Part shown: piece after piece, positions 19,660 through 31,497 of the stretch | How the letters are laid out: the number at the start of each line of letters is the position of its first letter | How positions within the stretch are numbered: position 1 is the first letter of the stretch | Assembly (NCBI GenBank): GCA_037127315.1 | Contig: JBBBDQ010000332.1 | Coordinates: 1,927,501-1,991,500 of the forward strand | Direction of reading: 5' to 3' | Origin: Ascarosepion bandense | Lineage: Eukaryota; Mollusca; Cephalopoda; Sepiida; Sepiidae | Length of the DNA stretch: 64,000 nucleotides | Notes under the pieces: generated by a model | Told to the model about the DNA's origin: nothing | What the model saw: only the letters and a program-made list of their open reading frames with translations | The model's database searches: none | Made by a program: the position numbers and the translations under genes

Positions 19660-20170
19660 TTTCTATATTTCTGAGATGAGGTTGTATTTACAGAATTTCA
19701 TTATTCGGACTATTGTCCTCATATTTGTTGCCATGCTCCGGCCTTCTTCGGGTGCTAGGAATTTCGAACCGAACCCTTTATTACAATCACTGGGGTATAT
19801 GAACTTCATTCCTTTCGTAGTACTGCCTCTTCTGGAATCATGAGTTATCTTCCTCTAACCCTGTAAGTTACTAGTTCACCATTGCTGTAGCCTTGTATTG
19901 AACTCACAACTGTATGGGTTAAGTCACAGGAACAAACCAACGTCTATAACCACTGCGGATATCGTAACCTTCATGGTTAGAAGTAGATAATTCATGGTTA
20001 TCAGAAGAGGCACTACTACACAAGGAATGAAGTTCATATGCCTCAGTGATTGTAATAAAGTGTTCGGTTCGATATTCCTAGAACCTAAAGAAGGCCGGAG
20101 CGTACAACGGCCGAAACGTCGTACAAGCGACAAGAACGATGAGGACAATAGTCTGAATTATGTAAAAGCT
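19660..20170. repeat. long foldback repeat (160-bp arms) with hammerhead-like motif
   Basis: The left arm at about 19692-19852 is inverted at 19985-20163 with high identity (TTTATTACAATCACTG, TATGAACTTCATTCCTT, GTAGTACTGCCTCTTCTG). The left arm lacks about 25 bases that include the GAAACGTC motif. The right arm carries CTAAAGA...GGCCGAAACGTC, a mutated version of CTGAAGA...GAAACGTC. The spacer has a tRNA-like segment on the minus strand (GAGTTCAATACAAGG) also found at 38740-38840. No protein. Confidence 0.6.
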
Positions 20171-20544
20171 AATCAAAAGTTTTGATAATAAGCATTTTAC
20201 AGTTATAGTCATTCCATGTTCATAACTCATTGCTGGTTCTTAATATCTAATAATTTTTTTAAATTATAATTTAATATATAAGAATTTAATTTGGTCGGGT
20301 ATGAGTAAACATTGATCACTTTTATTTGAACCTAGAAGCATTTATATAGTTAGTAGTATTATGATTAGGAATTTTTTTCTTTTTTTGCAGGGGATGCAGT
20401 CGGCGTATTCATGACCCAGTCAAAAGGAAAACCTACTGCACTATCTTCTGCGACTAAATGCTTACTCATCTACTGCTAATAAGGACAAAGGTTTGCATTT
20501 AGATTAAAACGATCATAATTTAACATATATATTTTCTTTTCATT

Positions 20545-20935
20545 CATTTCTGATCAGGTAACTCAATTTCAGTCACTTTCAGACGTAGCTTCTCTTTGAC
20601 ATTTCTACAAATATTTTTATAGGAATTGCTCTGATGAGCTTTTTTCCCTGTACTATATGAATTGAACCGAGACTGTCAATTAGGTCCCGCTGTTTTATTG
20701 TTGAAACGAAATGCATCCGCTACTTCTACTCCAAATTCTATTCGTACTTCCCATCTATGGATCTCCCGTTTCATTGCTTCCCTGACAACTATAACCTACA
20801 AAGATTTAAATGCAACGTCAATCGCCATCTTCTGTCTTCTTGAACCCTGTTCCTTTTTTGTCCTTTTCGCAATGTTCCCCAATGACATTTCTATCTTTCT
20901 TTTTCAATTTCACTTTTTTTTTTAACTATCCATAG
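20545..20935 (+). mobile_element. LINE L-B fragment, diverged
   Basis: Encodes in broken frames the L-B segment from FYKYF(Y)RNCSDE to the NAT/IAIF end, including TSHLWISRFIASLTTIT, equivalent to RLWNSLP..CFPDGYN. It is followed head-to-tail by another L-B piece. Confidence 0.55.
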
Positions 20936-20944
20936 CAAAATCTA

Positions 20945-21285
20945 CTTCTAAAAAGGTTGGGTCACTATGTCGATCCAGGATGTTTTTTCCACCTGAATCC
21001 ATCCTGCATATATACAAGTCAACCATCCGTCCGTGCATGGAGTACTGCTGCCATTTATGGTCAGGTGCCCCTGCCGTTCTCCTCAGTGTTCTTGACAGGC
21101 TCCAAAGGAGAGTCTGTAATGTGATAGGTAGTGATCTGGCGGCTCGACTGCAGCCACTTCCCCATTGTCGAAATGTGACCTCCCTTTGTCTGTTCTATAA
21201 ATACTTTCATGGCTTCTGCTCAGACGAACTTAAGTCACTGATGCCTCCTCAACAGCTCGGGGTGAAATGATTAAAAAAAACAAAA
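20945..21285 (+). mobile_element. LINE L-B fragment with internal deletion
   Basis: Encodes MFFPPESILHIYKSTIRP, RLQRRVCNVIGSDLAARL and CLFYKYFHGFCSDELKSL, then jumps from CCTCAACAG directly to the family's 3' end CTCGGGGTGAAATGATTAAA. The 400-base region deleted here is present as a separate fragment at 22891-23312. Confidence 0.7.
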
Positions 21286-21470
21286 AAACTACCTGCATTC
21301 TAGTGGGGTTATCTCCTTACTTGAGATTAAACGATTATAAAAAAAATGCGTTATGGTGTGAGCTTCAAGTCTGTATCTCAGAGTAGCACCAGGAAGAAAA
21401 AAATACTTGTAAAACACGTAGTTGAATATTTTCAAAATAAATTAATTCAAATTTTTATCTTTATCTTATA

Positions 21471-22105
21471 ATCATTTCACTCCAAACAAGGAAAGACCTC
21501 CGCTGGTGGCTATAGTGAGAGAAGAAATGTATAGGGAATGTCGAAGAAGAGATGTACGGGAATAAAGGCAATTGTCGTTGCATTTTAACTTTTGAACATT
21601 GAAGCTATTAGGAAAGGAATTAATCGGTAGGCAGTTCTCCAAACAGATACTGAGAGAAAAGAAACTGTTAGAGTAGAAGAGGTGGTTATATTTTAACTAT
21701 TTTGACGATAAAAGGGTGGGACCTTAGTGCCAATCTGGTAGAACACGTAAATAAATGTGATCAACGCACCAAGAAAAGAAACTTGTCTGAGTAGTAGTCA
21801 TGAAAATATTTGTAGAAAAGTCAAATGGAAGCCACCTTTTGTCGGTGAGAAAGTGACTGAGGACAGCCTTTCAAGTCAAGATCGATTATATTGCAGATCC
21901 TCGTTTGGATTTAAAGATAAATAGCAGGAGCATCCGACTAGATACGGCAACAGCATTCAATGCACGGATGATTTTTAGATTTATAAATGTGCAATATGGA
22001 TTCTGATGGGAAAAACATCTTGGCTCGATAGAGTGAACCAAATTTCCTAGTAGTAGATGCAACTATAGATTAGATGCAGTCATTCCATTTGAGGTCGGTT
22101 GAAAT
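21471..22105 (-). mobile_element. LINE L-B fragment
   Basis: Starts with the complement of the 3' end (AATCATTTCACTCCAAACAAGG) and extends through the region for the GFCSDEL motif to the RT-proximal segment (TGTGCAATATGGATTCTGAT). Frames are broken. Confidence 0.6.
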
Positions 22106-22890
22106 GGATTTTCTAAAAAGAAATGAGTTAAGATTGGGCTAAATTCTGAATGCAGACTCACTTTTATATAAAAGTGTTGATAAACTAATTTTAGACTCAG
22201 TTTCCTACCATTCCGATATGGTTCTGCCTTGCTTAGTTGAATTATTTCATTGCGGTGAAATACATAATTACTTTCCTGAAACCCTTATAGCAATGCATGG
22301 GAAGCACTCATACAGTGTAAAGAAAAAAGTGTAGTGCTTTTTCGCACAATATATTGCGAGTTCCCGCATCACTTGGCAGTCTAGAAATGTGGGTACTTTC
22401 CTCCAGTTATTCTTAATTCAAGTATAATTCCCTAATAAGCCGTAACATAAACCCGGGGAGAGAAAAAAAGAAACATATGTTTAGTGAATGACTACCACGT
22501 CTCGCGAGATGTTTTAGATTCATGTTCCAATGATATGTTCGTTTAACTTCTTGTTAGCAAGTTGATTAAAATATCACTTTCAGACTGACATTCGACGGCA
22601 TATAAGATGTAATTTACCCACTCTAAATGTATAAAAGATTGTCTTGCATCCTGTATGCAAAATTAAGGCTCATTATATCAACAGGGATTAATACCATAGG
22701 CTATAAAATTATCTCAGTACGACTTCATAAAACTATTTACTGAAACAACATTAATTATTTCATTTGGATTTTTTGTTGCATAAACATTTCTTTCCGAGTC
22801 CAGACCAAAGATTTAAAGTCAGAAAGGGTTTCATGACATCTTTCTTTTATTATTTTTGTAAAAAAAAAAGTTTCACACATATTTTACACA
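22106..22890. other. unassigned region
   Basis: No recognised feature. Open frames here are short and run into the L-B LINE. Confidence 0.35.
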
Positions 22891-23312
22891 GATGCCTCCT
22901 CAACAGGTGTTTACTCGGGCAACCAGACTGGCATCTGGGTCCCACCCATTCACAGTCAGGTTAGCCAAATGCAGACGACAATTCTACTCCTGCAGCTTCT
23001 TCTCTCGCACTTCCAGTTTGTGGAACTCGCTCCCGTATTCTTGCTTTCCTGACGGCTACAACCTCCAGAAATTTAAATGCAAAGTCAATACTCATCTACT
23101 AACCACTGGATTCTAGCTCTCTCCCCTCCCCTGTATAACCTTCTCTTTCTCTCCACCTATGTATCTGTCATCGCACCTGCTTTCTCAGCTTTCTATTGTT
23201 CCTTTCTAACTAGTTTGTACTCCTCACTCTTTTCTAATTAATCTTTTTACATTTATGTAGGCCCCTGCACATCAGTGGCGTTTCCGCCTTGCTCGGGGTG
23301 AAATGATTAAAA
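22891..23312 (+). mobile_element. LINE L-B, 5'-truncated 3' end
   Basis: Encodes QQVFTRATRLASGSHPFTVR, SCSFFSRTSSLWNSLPYSCF and YNLQKFKCKVNTHLLTTGF, then a CT-rich 3' UTR and the end GCTCGGGGTGAAATGATTAAA. The frame is nearly intact to its stop. Confidence 0.75.
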
Positions 23313-23334
23313 AAAAAAGATAAAGCTCTTTGTA

Positions 23335-23790
23335 ATGTTTGAGCTATACTTGTGAGAACAACTTGGTTTTTATTTCTTTAAAGTTGCCAGGAATCCCTTT
23401 AATAAACCTATTGTATGATTTTCCAACCAATCTGAAGGCTCCAAGTACAACTGGAATTATTGATGCCCTCATGGGCCACATTTTTAAATTTCCACTTCAA
23501 GATCGTTGTAGATTTTTTTAAAGATATTCAAAGTTGCACCACAATCTGCAAGAAATGCCGTATCAATAAGAAAGAATTTTCAGTTTTTTGTGGTCTTTGA
23601 TCATGATGTCTGGGTGATCAGCTTTAATTGTTCATCCAGTTTGTATGATAATGTTCCATAAGATTGTTTTCAACCAGAGATCTTGAATTATGGATGTTCG
23701 CCATCAAGTCGTACGATCTCAGGTAGAGATTACATTCCGCAGAATATTTTCAGACCCAAGTATCGTAGACTTCTGAACCGATTCGATACT
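23335..23790 (-). mobile_element. R4-like LINE relic (endonuclease C-terminus)
   Basis: Minus-strand frames contain ADHPDIMIKDHKK, FLIDTAFLADCGATL and a GKSYNRFIKGIPGN-like segment, which align with RPDIIVKNHKE, LLIDMACPADC and ERIPGN of the full R4 copy at 30592-31497. Heavily mutated. Confidence 0.6.
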
Positions 23791-24680
23791 TGGTTTTATT
23801 ACTATTTTCTTTATGTAAATCATTAAGTTCGATGGTAAATACCTATTTTCGTATATTGCTTTCCAGTCAACTTTGATCTTGAAAAAATAAATGAAGTACC
23901 AATTGTTATCATATTTCTACTTAAATTCCTGTTCTTTTATTGTCTCTTTTTCTTAATAATATGTTTTCTGTCTCTTTTAAATTCTCACATATTTTGTAAC
24001 TGCTTGCTTTTTAGTGGTTTTATTGAAATGATAAAAAAGCCAAATTTATTTCTTGATGTTTGTCTTTTATCAGTTGAACATGTCTTTTATGGTTGAATCA
24101 CTATGCATCTCTACAAATGAAGAGATGTAGTGGGGGAGATTCATAGCCGAATGGCGAGCGGTTTTATTAATTTTGAAGGATAAAACAGCCAAATGTCTCT
24201 AGATAGTAGACATCCTCAGTCGGAATCCGTCAGAACAGACACGGTTACCTGACCCCAAAATAACTGGGCTCCATCTGTTTATTATTAACACTTGCGAAAA
24301 TACCGCACACACTTTGGCTCCCATAAATATGTTTTGTATAACCTTATTGGACTGAGTGTCATGATAGATATATTAAACTTTGGGTATTTGTACCCTAATA
24401 TCACTTTGTTGGCGGGTTATAATAAGAAGAAGAGCATTCAAAGATCGTAAACCTCCGCCGTGACAATACCGACGTCACCTTAGCAATTAGCAAGAGATGA
24501 TTATTAAAATCAGAATACCTGCAATGAACATGGTTGCTTTTTTTTAGATAATATTAAATTTATATTTTATAGTATAAATAATATTTTAGTGGAAAGAATA
24601 GAAAATGTAATTACGTAAAGCAATCTACGGGAGATGATTCAGTATTTGGCATGAGAAACGTAGGGAATGTAAGTAGCTAT
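23791..24680. other. unassigned region
   Basis: No recognised feature. Confidence 0.35.
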
Positions 24681-24689
24681 TAACCCTAT

Positions 24690-25010
24690 TCCCCACTGGA
24701 GCGAGATGCGACACAAAGTCTTTTTTTAAAATGGAGAGCCCGACCGCGTACAGACGAGCGAAGGAAGAAAAATTCCCCAGTCCCCTCAACCGCCGGTTGA
24801 GTTGGCCCCGGTGACGAGCGCTTGGTCAGTCCCTCTGGTGCAACGGGGTGGCGCGGCCGCGGGACACTGTTCTCCGGAACCGAGCATCTGCACAGTATAA
24901 TTTTTTCTCAGATGCACCTCTGTCCTCGCGGACGGAACTACCACTGTCTTCGAGGCCAGAGACGCAACTGAGAGTGATATTTTGTCTTTACCAGACACCA
25001 AAATGTGTTA
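24690..25010 (-). other. GC-rich island with a 71-codon open frame, unidentified
   Basis: The stretch 24780-25000 is clearly GC-richer than its surroundings. The minus-strand frame from 25001 to 24786 opens with the GTG codon of a TTTGGTGTCTGGTAAAG context and encodes SVASLASKTVVVPSARTEVH, ending in a Gly/Thr/Ala-rich stretch. It resembles no family I know. It might be the start of an LTR element leader or gag, or a decayed exon. Confidence 0.3.
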
Positions 25011-25084
25011 GATAAGTAGGAAATATAAATAAAAACCAAAACACACAAAAAAAAAAACGGAAAAAAGGCATTTACTTTATCCTG

Positions 25085-25257
25085 TACAGAACAGAACCTA
25101 AAATCTATTTATTTCGTGTCAGCCACGATGTCAATCGTCTCTGAAAGTTTCATCGGAATCCAACCGGCGAGTATTGAGATGTCTTGACCATAGACAGGCA
25201 GAAAAACAAGTAAACAGACTGACGTCACCGAACAAAATATCCTCGCCTTCAGGCGGA

Positions 25258-25259
<2 letters not shown>
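25085..25259 (+). repeat. dispersed repeat ending in GC-rich hairpin plus (TAA)n
   Basis: CCTCGCC-TTCA-GGCGGAGG at the end folds as a hairpin and is followed directly by the TAA array where an R4 copy sits. The layout (body, GC hairpin, microsatellite) parallels 6965-7504, though the sequence differs. Confidence 0.45.
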
Positions 25260-25295
<36 letters not shown>

Positions 25296-25831
25296 TTATG
25301 CAAATATTATGCAAATATTATGCATAATAATATGGATCCAAAATGCAGGTTTTGTGATAAACACCAAGAAACAATAGACCACCTAATCTCAGGCTGTTCT
25401 GTGCTTGCCCCAAATGAATATAAAAATCGCCACGATAGAGTTGGGCAATATTTACATTGGGCAATATGCAAACATTATGGAAAAGCTGTAAACAAACACT
25501 GGTATGAACATCACCCAGCACCGGTTACAGAAATAGAAGATGTAACCATTCTATGGGATTACACCATCTACACAGACAGAAAAATTGAAGCAAACAGGCC
25601 AGACATTATTGTTAAAAACCAGAAGGAGAAAACTTGTCTATTAATTGATATGGCTTGTCCAGCGGAAAAACTTTATCTATGTAATGCTGGGGATGATAGG
25701 GAAGATAGAAAAACATGAAATGGAGCCATAACAACACGCCACTACCTGCCTTAGGTCTCCCCGCAGACTTGGTTGGTAGTGAGACCAAAGCAGAAATCGA
25801 AATATGATGAAAAATGACATAATAATAATAA
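25260..25831 (+). mobile_element. R4/Dong-like LINE, 5'-truncated copy between TAA arrays
   Basis: (TAA)n at 25260-25292 and 25820-25831 bound the copy. Its frame at 25320-25718 carries the CCHC motif (CRFCDKHQETIDHLISGC) and the ANRPDIIVKN...LLIDMACPA endonuclease segment, then has a deletion of about 230 bases relative to 31300-31540. The 5' junction shows the 11-mer CAAATATTATG in triplicate (with slight edge variation). Confidence 0.85.
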
Positions 25832-27125
25832 GCATATAAAGTACGATTTGTTCAATAAAACTGTATCGTTCTACAAAATAGCAGTTAAAGTCCATTTTAG
25901 GTAAGTATCTTCTCAGATTCTCTAAAACGTTAGCAGACCATGATGAAAAAATACCCCAAATTAATAAAAATGTTTTATCGTCAAAATGTTTATTAAAAGG
26001 TAAGAGCAAATTATTTTTTTTTAATATTAAATTATATTGTTTTTTTTTTTTGTTTTGTTTTTTTAAAAAAACGTTCTAAATTTTGGTTAAAATCTTGTTC
26101 TTGACTCACCGGAGTAGGGAGCAAAAATTAATATAGGGCATTTTTAGCATCAGTTTTTGCGATGAAACAAATATATTTAAATTTCTTACAAAAATCAAAT
26201 AATTGTCGGATTTTAATGAAACTTTCAGAACTTATTTACAAATGAATGATATTATTTTAGAAAATCTTTTTTGTTGTGAAAACATTTTTTATCTGTTACC
26301 CGCTCTTTGAATGTTTATACAGCTTAATGATTATATTGATTATAAGCAGAACTCCTTAGAGAATTTAAATCAGTAATTGTTTTTGGTTTTGTAAAACAAA
26401 AAAATTCTGCTATGAATCGTAAAATAAAAAATTCAATACAATTGAGACATTATTCATTTAGAAACGCTTTTAATTGATTTTATGAATAAAATATATTATG
26501 AATACTATTGTCTCAAAAAAAAATGTTTTTTTCGATGAAGAATGAATTTTTACATAATTTTAATTCATTTTCTAGAAATTTTAATTTGAATAATTTATAA
26601 AGTTTAAATCTTTTAAATTTCTGCATTAATTTGTACTGGTCAAGTGATTTTGTTTTTAAGTATAAACAATATTTACAAATCATACAATAGAAAAACGTAG
26701 TTCAACAGTGATCCCTAATATTTTATAGAAGTTTGAATGTTTTTGTGCATATAAACATAACAATTCTTATAAATACAGACGCCCATAAACTACATTATCA
26801 AAAAATATGAGCGATATCTATCTAACGTTGAAAGCCCAAATACCTAAAATTCAATAAAACATTAGATTATGTAGAATATTTGCCTAAATTTTAAAGATTA
26901 GTGAGTAGTTAAAAATTATATAAATAGGCACTCATGTTATCTTTCTCAAGTCATTTTTACAAATATGACTCCCGTAGAAAAAATTTAGCTGTCAGTCAAG
27001 CTGTCAACATCTAAAACAAATAACTAATTCTGTAATAAAAATATATTTTGACGTTATTTTAAAGTAGAAGAAAATAATATTTTTTTCAAGTCAGATTAAT
27101 TAAACTTCAAGTAAGATAATATAAT
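25832..27125. other. AT-rich region with dispersed repeat R-Y
   Basis: Mostly featureless A/T-rich DNA. At about 26170-26310 there is a minus-strand copy of a short repeat (ATTGTCGGATTTTAATGAAA, TTATTTACAAATGAATGAT) also present at 51390-51530 and 61480-61545 on the plus strand. No genes. Confidence 0.45.
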
Positions 27126-27129
27126 CACC

Positions 27130-27420
27130 TGGGCGATCATGTCTCGAAAGAGACATTGCTGACTGGGCAGGAGATATTCCCGCTGTAGGTTGCCATTACT
27201 TCCAGCAAATATTTTCCTGCAGTATGTTGACATTACTTAATGGTTGCTAACCAAGGCTATAGAACCCAATTTTCCTGCTATTTAACCCATAGGTAGTGGG
27301 AGAAGGGATGGATTAATAACTATCCCAAAGGTATTTGCGTGTAAGTGAATACAACGAATTCAATTGGATTTGAACCCTGTTCTCCTATTTCTTCTTCTGA
27401 GCCGATATCCGCCGCACGAT
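27130..27420 (-). mobile_element. tRNA-derived SINE (SINE-A)
   Basis: Nearly complete. It has the hairpin word CATGTCTCGAAAGAGACATT, an internal duplication of the TTTTCCTGCAGTATG area, the GGATTAATAACTATCCC body and the head complement GAGCCGATATCCGCCGCACGA. Confidence 0.75.
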
Positions 27421-27612
27421 TTATTATATTAGAATGATGGTTATTTTAAGAATTGGGTACATATTAAAAGATTTAAAATTGACAACTTTTGCCATTTTAC
27501 TGAAACAGCTACTAAACTCTTTTAATTTTCTTTCTTTGTCTTATTTTCACTCTGAAATGAAGTAATGTCTTGTTTTTCATATTATAGACTTTACCAGACC
27601 AACATTGGTCAC

Positions 27613-27645
<33 letters not shown>
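27613..27645. repeat. (TAA)n target array at 5' end of R4 element
   Basis: Eleven TAA units immediately before the element's 5' end. A matching array follows its 3' end at 31687-31703. Confidence 0.9.
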
Positions 27646-27850
27646 GGAGAAGGAATAGGAGAAGGAAAACTCCGAACAACAACCCGCAACTCAAGGTGTT
27701 AATCGTGCCGAGGAGTGAATGGCTACTGCGTTATGAGGTCACAAACGATCCCCTACAGGCTTCGGGGCCCTGTTTGTAAAAGACCGTTACCCAACGTGCC
27801 GGGCAACTTTGGGTGAACTTTTGGATCCGTGCGTCACTCGTGGGAAAAAC

Positions 27851-28759
27851 ATGAAAAATACAAATAGAAATAAAAAGTCCAGTATGGCTCTTCCAGTGGA
27901 TAAACAGGGAGCCCGTCCTTCAGGAGGGAACCTACCTGAGGTCGAAAAATCTGCCATAGGAACAAACTCCTACACAAAGAATGAATCTTCAGGTCCCCAG
28001 AACCAGGATAATCCTAATGATGGTCCTGAAAATTCACCAGCTAGATCTACAACCGTATATTTAAAGAAAGAAAAAATAAAATGGTCTCGTGAGGAGTACA
28101 AAGTCGTTATGACTGCATTTCATGAAGCGTTACTCAATCCTCAAAAAAACGTGACTCGCCAAACATATGACATTTGGCGTGAAAAAGTTGGTCAAGCAAA
28201 TAGAAAGTATATTGACGAAAATAACTTAGCCAATGTACGTAGGTACATTATTCGTAATAACCGACTAACAGAGGGTGAAATCAATGAAATTAAAAGAATT
28301 GTAACAAGAAGAGACGAATCAACAAAATATGAAAAGAAACCGGAATCAGAAATAAAAAGTAATAACATCAAACAAGCCACAGGTCATAATGTAGAAACCG
28401 TGAAACACGCAAATCACTGCGAAGATAATGCTGTAAGTTTAAAAGTGCTGGAAAGGTGTGATCTGAGTCAGTTAAAAGACAAAAATAAAACGAGTTCAGA
28501 ACACATCGAAGATAATTATTTGACGGAAAATAAGAACAATATACAGGAAGCCAAGATAGAAATAAAAAACCATCTAAGTCAAATACAAAATATTACAATG
28601 GAGGAACGTGAACGGCTCCCAAAATTACAACCAACAAAACATAACCTCCGTACTATTAAACTCTACAATGCAGCACTGAAATCAATACTGGATGAAGACC
28701 CTCATACAAATCTTAACGAAATAATATATGCATCAGCAACAGCAGCAACAAAAAATTAA
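27851..28759 (+). pseudogene. R4 ORF, N-terminal region
   Basis: Open frame starting at ATG 27851, about 302 codons to TAA 28757-28759. It is Lys/Asn/Glu-rich. The segment from about residue 75 (KWSREEYKVVMTAFHEALL then NRKYIDENNLANVRR) resembles a Myb/homeodomain-like DNA-binding fold, which in R2-type elements helps find the target; this assignment is inferred from pattern only. It is separated from the RT by further stops. Confidence 0.7.
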
Positions 28760-29384
28760 ATATCAAAATAAAAACAAGGCAGTCTCGTAGACGTGAAGTT
28801 CCACCTTGGAAAAGAAAAATAGAAAAAGAAATAGAACAACTTAGAAGTGAATTATCAATATTGGATGAACTGAATAGAGGAATAAATGTAAGAACTAGGA
28901 AAAGCAGAAGAGCCGTAAAAAATATAACATCAAGAATGAAAATGACGTCTTATCAAATAAAGAAAAAATAAAGCAAAAAATCCAACTGTAGGCTCAACGA
29001 ATAAGACGCTATGAAAAAAGAGCAAGATTTTACAGAGAAAACAAGATTTTTCAGACTGATACAAAGAGATTTTACAGGGAAATAGGTAAAAAAAGAATTG
29101 AAGTGACAGCACCCCCCAGAATGGAAGAAGTCACACAGTTCTGGGAAAAGATATGGGCTTGCCCTAAAGAACTTAGCAAGAAAGTACATTGGATTACGCA
29201 AGAGACAGAACGAATGAAAAATCAACCCGAACAGACATGGTCTGGAATTACAGAAGATGATGTTAAATATGCACTAAAAAAAACACACAATTGGAAATTC
29301 CCAGGCATAGATAAAATTCCTAACTTTTGGCTATATTATTTAAGCGCATCACATAAAAAAACTAGCCAAAGAACTTCAAGAAAT
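28760..29384 (+). pseudogene. R4 ORF, linker to RT, frameshifted
   Basis: Pieces in different frames: KRKIEKEIEQLRSELSILDE (about 28815), RIRRYEKRARFYRENKIFQ (about 29000), and APPRMEEVTQFWEKIWACP with GITEDDVKYALKKTHNWKFP (from 29103). The last is the typical RT motif 0/1 region (GIDKIPNFWLYYL). Stops at about 28757 and 28970 and a frameshift near 29355 separate them. Confidence 0.75.
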
Positions 29385-30540
29385 GGTTGACGATCCCACT
29401 AAAATTCCTGCATGGTTGACAAAAGGAATTACATTTCTTCTACCCAAGAATGGTGAAACAAACAACCCGAAAAACTACAGACCAATTACATGTCTTCCGA
29501 CAACATATAAACTAGTAACATCTATTTTAACAAAACAAACATATTTATTCTTAGAACGAAATGACATGTTACCGCTTGAACAAAAAGGGTGTAAACGTGG
29601 CTGTTATGGTTGTAAAGACCAATTGCTGATTAACAAAATGATCCTGGAAAACTGCTACAGTACAAAGAAAAATCTTAGTACAGCCTGGATAGACTATCGA
29701 AAGGCATTCGATAGTGTGCCACATGACTGGATTTTAAAGACCTTAAATATATACAAGATATCGCCCGTCATCAATTTCATCAAACAGTGCATGTCTATAT
29801 GGAAAACAACCCTTTACCTCAATCATATAAATGGAACCTATAAGTCTGATGAAATAAACATCAAAAGAGGTATATTTCAAGGTGATTCTTTATCTCCCTT
29901 ACTATTCTGCATATCATTAATAGCACTAACCAGTCAACTTAATAAGACAGAATGTGGTTATAAAATAGGCCAAAAGAAAATAAGCCATCTATTTTACATG
30001 GATGACTTAAAGTTATATGCTAAGAATGATAATGAGCTGGAAGGTCTTCTGCAAACTGTAAAATGCTTCAGCGAAGACATTCGAATGAAATTTAATTTGA
30101 ATAAATGTGCTAAAGCTACAGTTTTACGTGGATCAATACAAGAAACATCCTCAATTAGCCTAGACCCTGCTGTAACAATAAAAGAATTGAAACCAGAAGA
30201 AGCTTATAAATACCTAGGTGTAAATGAGAGCGAAAACATTCACCATAAAAAAATGAAAGAAATAGTGCGTAAAGAGTACTATAGAAGGCTACGAATGATA
30301 TTAAAAACTGAATTAAATTCACAGAATAGAGTTATGGCCATTAATAGCCTTGCAATCCCAGTTGTCCAATATAGCTTCAACATCTTAAACTGGATTCTAA
30401 ACGACATCAGGCGAATGAATGCTAAAACAAGAAAGCTTCTTTCTAAGCATAAGATGCATCATCCAAAGGCTGATGTAGACCGTCTATACATACCCCGTAA
30501 AGAAGGTGGAAGGGGTCTTATTCAGCTGGAATTGTCATAG
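29383..30540 (+). pseudogene. R4 reverse transcriptase domain
   Basis: 385 codons. Motif A AWIDYRKAFDSVPHDW has catalytic Asp104. Motif B is GIFQGDSLSPLLF, and motif C LFYMDDLKLYAK has Asp207-Asp208. Also present are KGCKRGCYGCKDQLLIN and a thumb segment LAIPVVQYSFNILNW. It would copy element RNA at a nicked target. It ends at TAG 30538-30540, a single in-frame stop: the same frame continues into the next segment. Confidence 0.9.
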
Positions 30541-31497
30541 AAGACAACAACTATTGGCTTACTAACATACATAGAAACAACAAAGGATTGGATGATACAA
30601 TTAGTAAGGCAACATGAAGAAAGAAAGAAAAAATATTCAATAATAAAAGAAGGCAGTAAATACAAACAAGATTTACACTTAGTAGATTCCGTAGAAAAGC
30701 AAAACAGGAGCCAAGAACCAACTATTGCGGCAAAAAATATGAAAATGAAAGCCAAAGATAAAGCTCTTGAAAAGATGAAACAGCGCTGGCAAGACAAACC
30801 TCTGCATGGCCAATATCCAGTACGTACCAATAAATCCAATGTTGACAAAGTTAATACTCATCGATGGTTACGTGCATCTGGATTAAAGTCTGAAACTGAA
30901 GGATTTATACTTGCAGCACAAGACCAAAGTCTTTTCACGAGAAACTTTCAGGCAAATATTATGCATAATAATATGGATCCAAAATGCAGGTTTTGTGATA
31001 AACACCAAGAAACAATAGACCACCTAATCTCAGGCTGTTCTGTGCTTGCCCCAAATGAATATAAAAATCGCCACGATAGAGTTGGGCAATATTTACATTG
31101 GGCAATGTGCAAACATTATGGAAAAACTGTAAACAAACACTGGTATGAACATCATCCAGCACCGGTTACAGAAATAGAAGATATAACCATTCTATGGGAT
31201 TACACCATCTACACAGACAGAAAAATTGAAGCAAACAGGCCAGACATTATTGTTAAAAACCATAAGGAGAAAACTTGTCTATTAATTGATATGGCTTGTC
31301 CAGCGGATTGTAACATATCAATCAAGGAATTTGAAAAACTGTCAAAATATAAAGACCTGGAAATTGAAATAGAAAAAATGTGGAAATTGAAAACAAGAGT
31401 TGTGCCAGTGATAGTAGGTGCACTTGGAATGATAAAAAATGGAACAAAACAACACATTGAAAGAATCCCTGGAAACCCCAGCTTAAGAGATATATAA
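30541..31497 (+). pseudogene. R4 C-terminal zinc knuckle and restriction-like endonuclease
   Basis: Same frame as the RT. In the 301-codon part from 30592, C132, C135, H144 and C149 form a CX2CX8HX4C knuckle. The endonuclease region has LWDY (Asp203), RPD (Asp218) and LLID (Asp233), consistent with the PD-(D/E)XK-like nuclease of R2/R4 elements. The tail is IPGNPSLRDI then TAA. This end is the best conserved and recurs at 49113-50078. Confidence 0.88.

Noticed and set aside
20640..20660. CTCTGATGAGC as a hammerhead core
   Set aside because: No GAA box or pairing stems follow; it is LINE L-B coding sequence (SDE codons).
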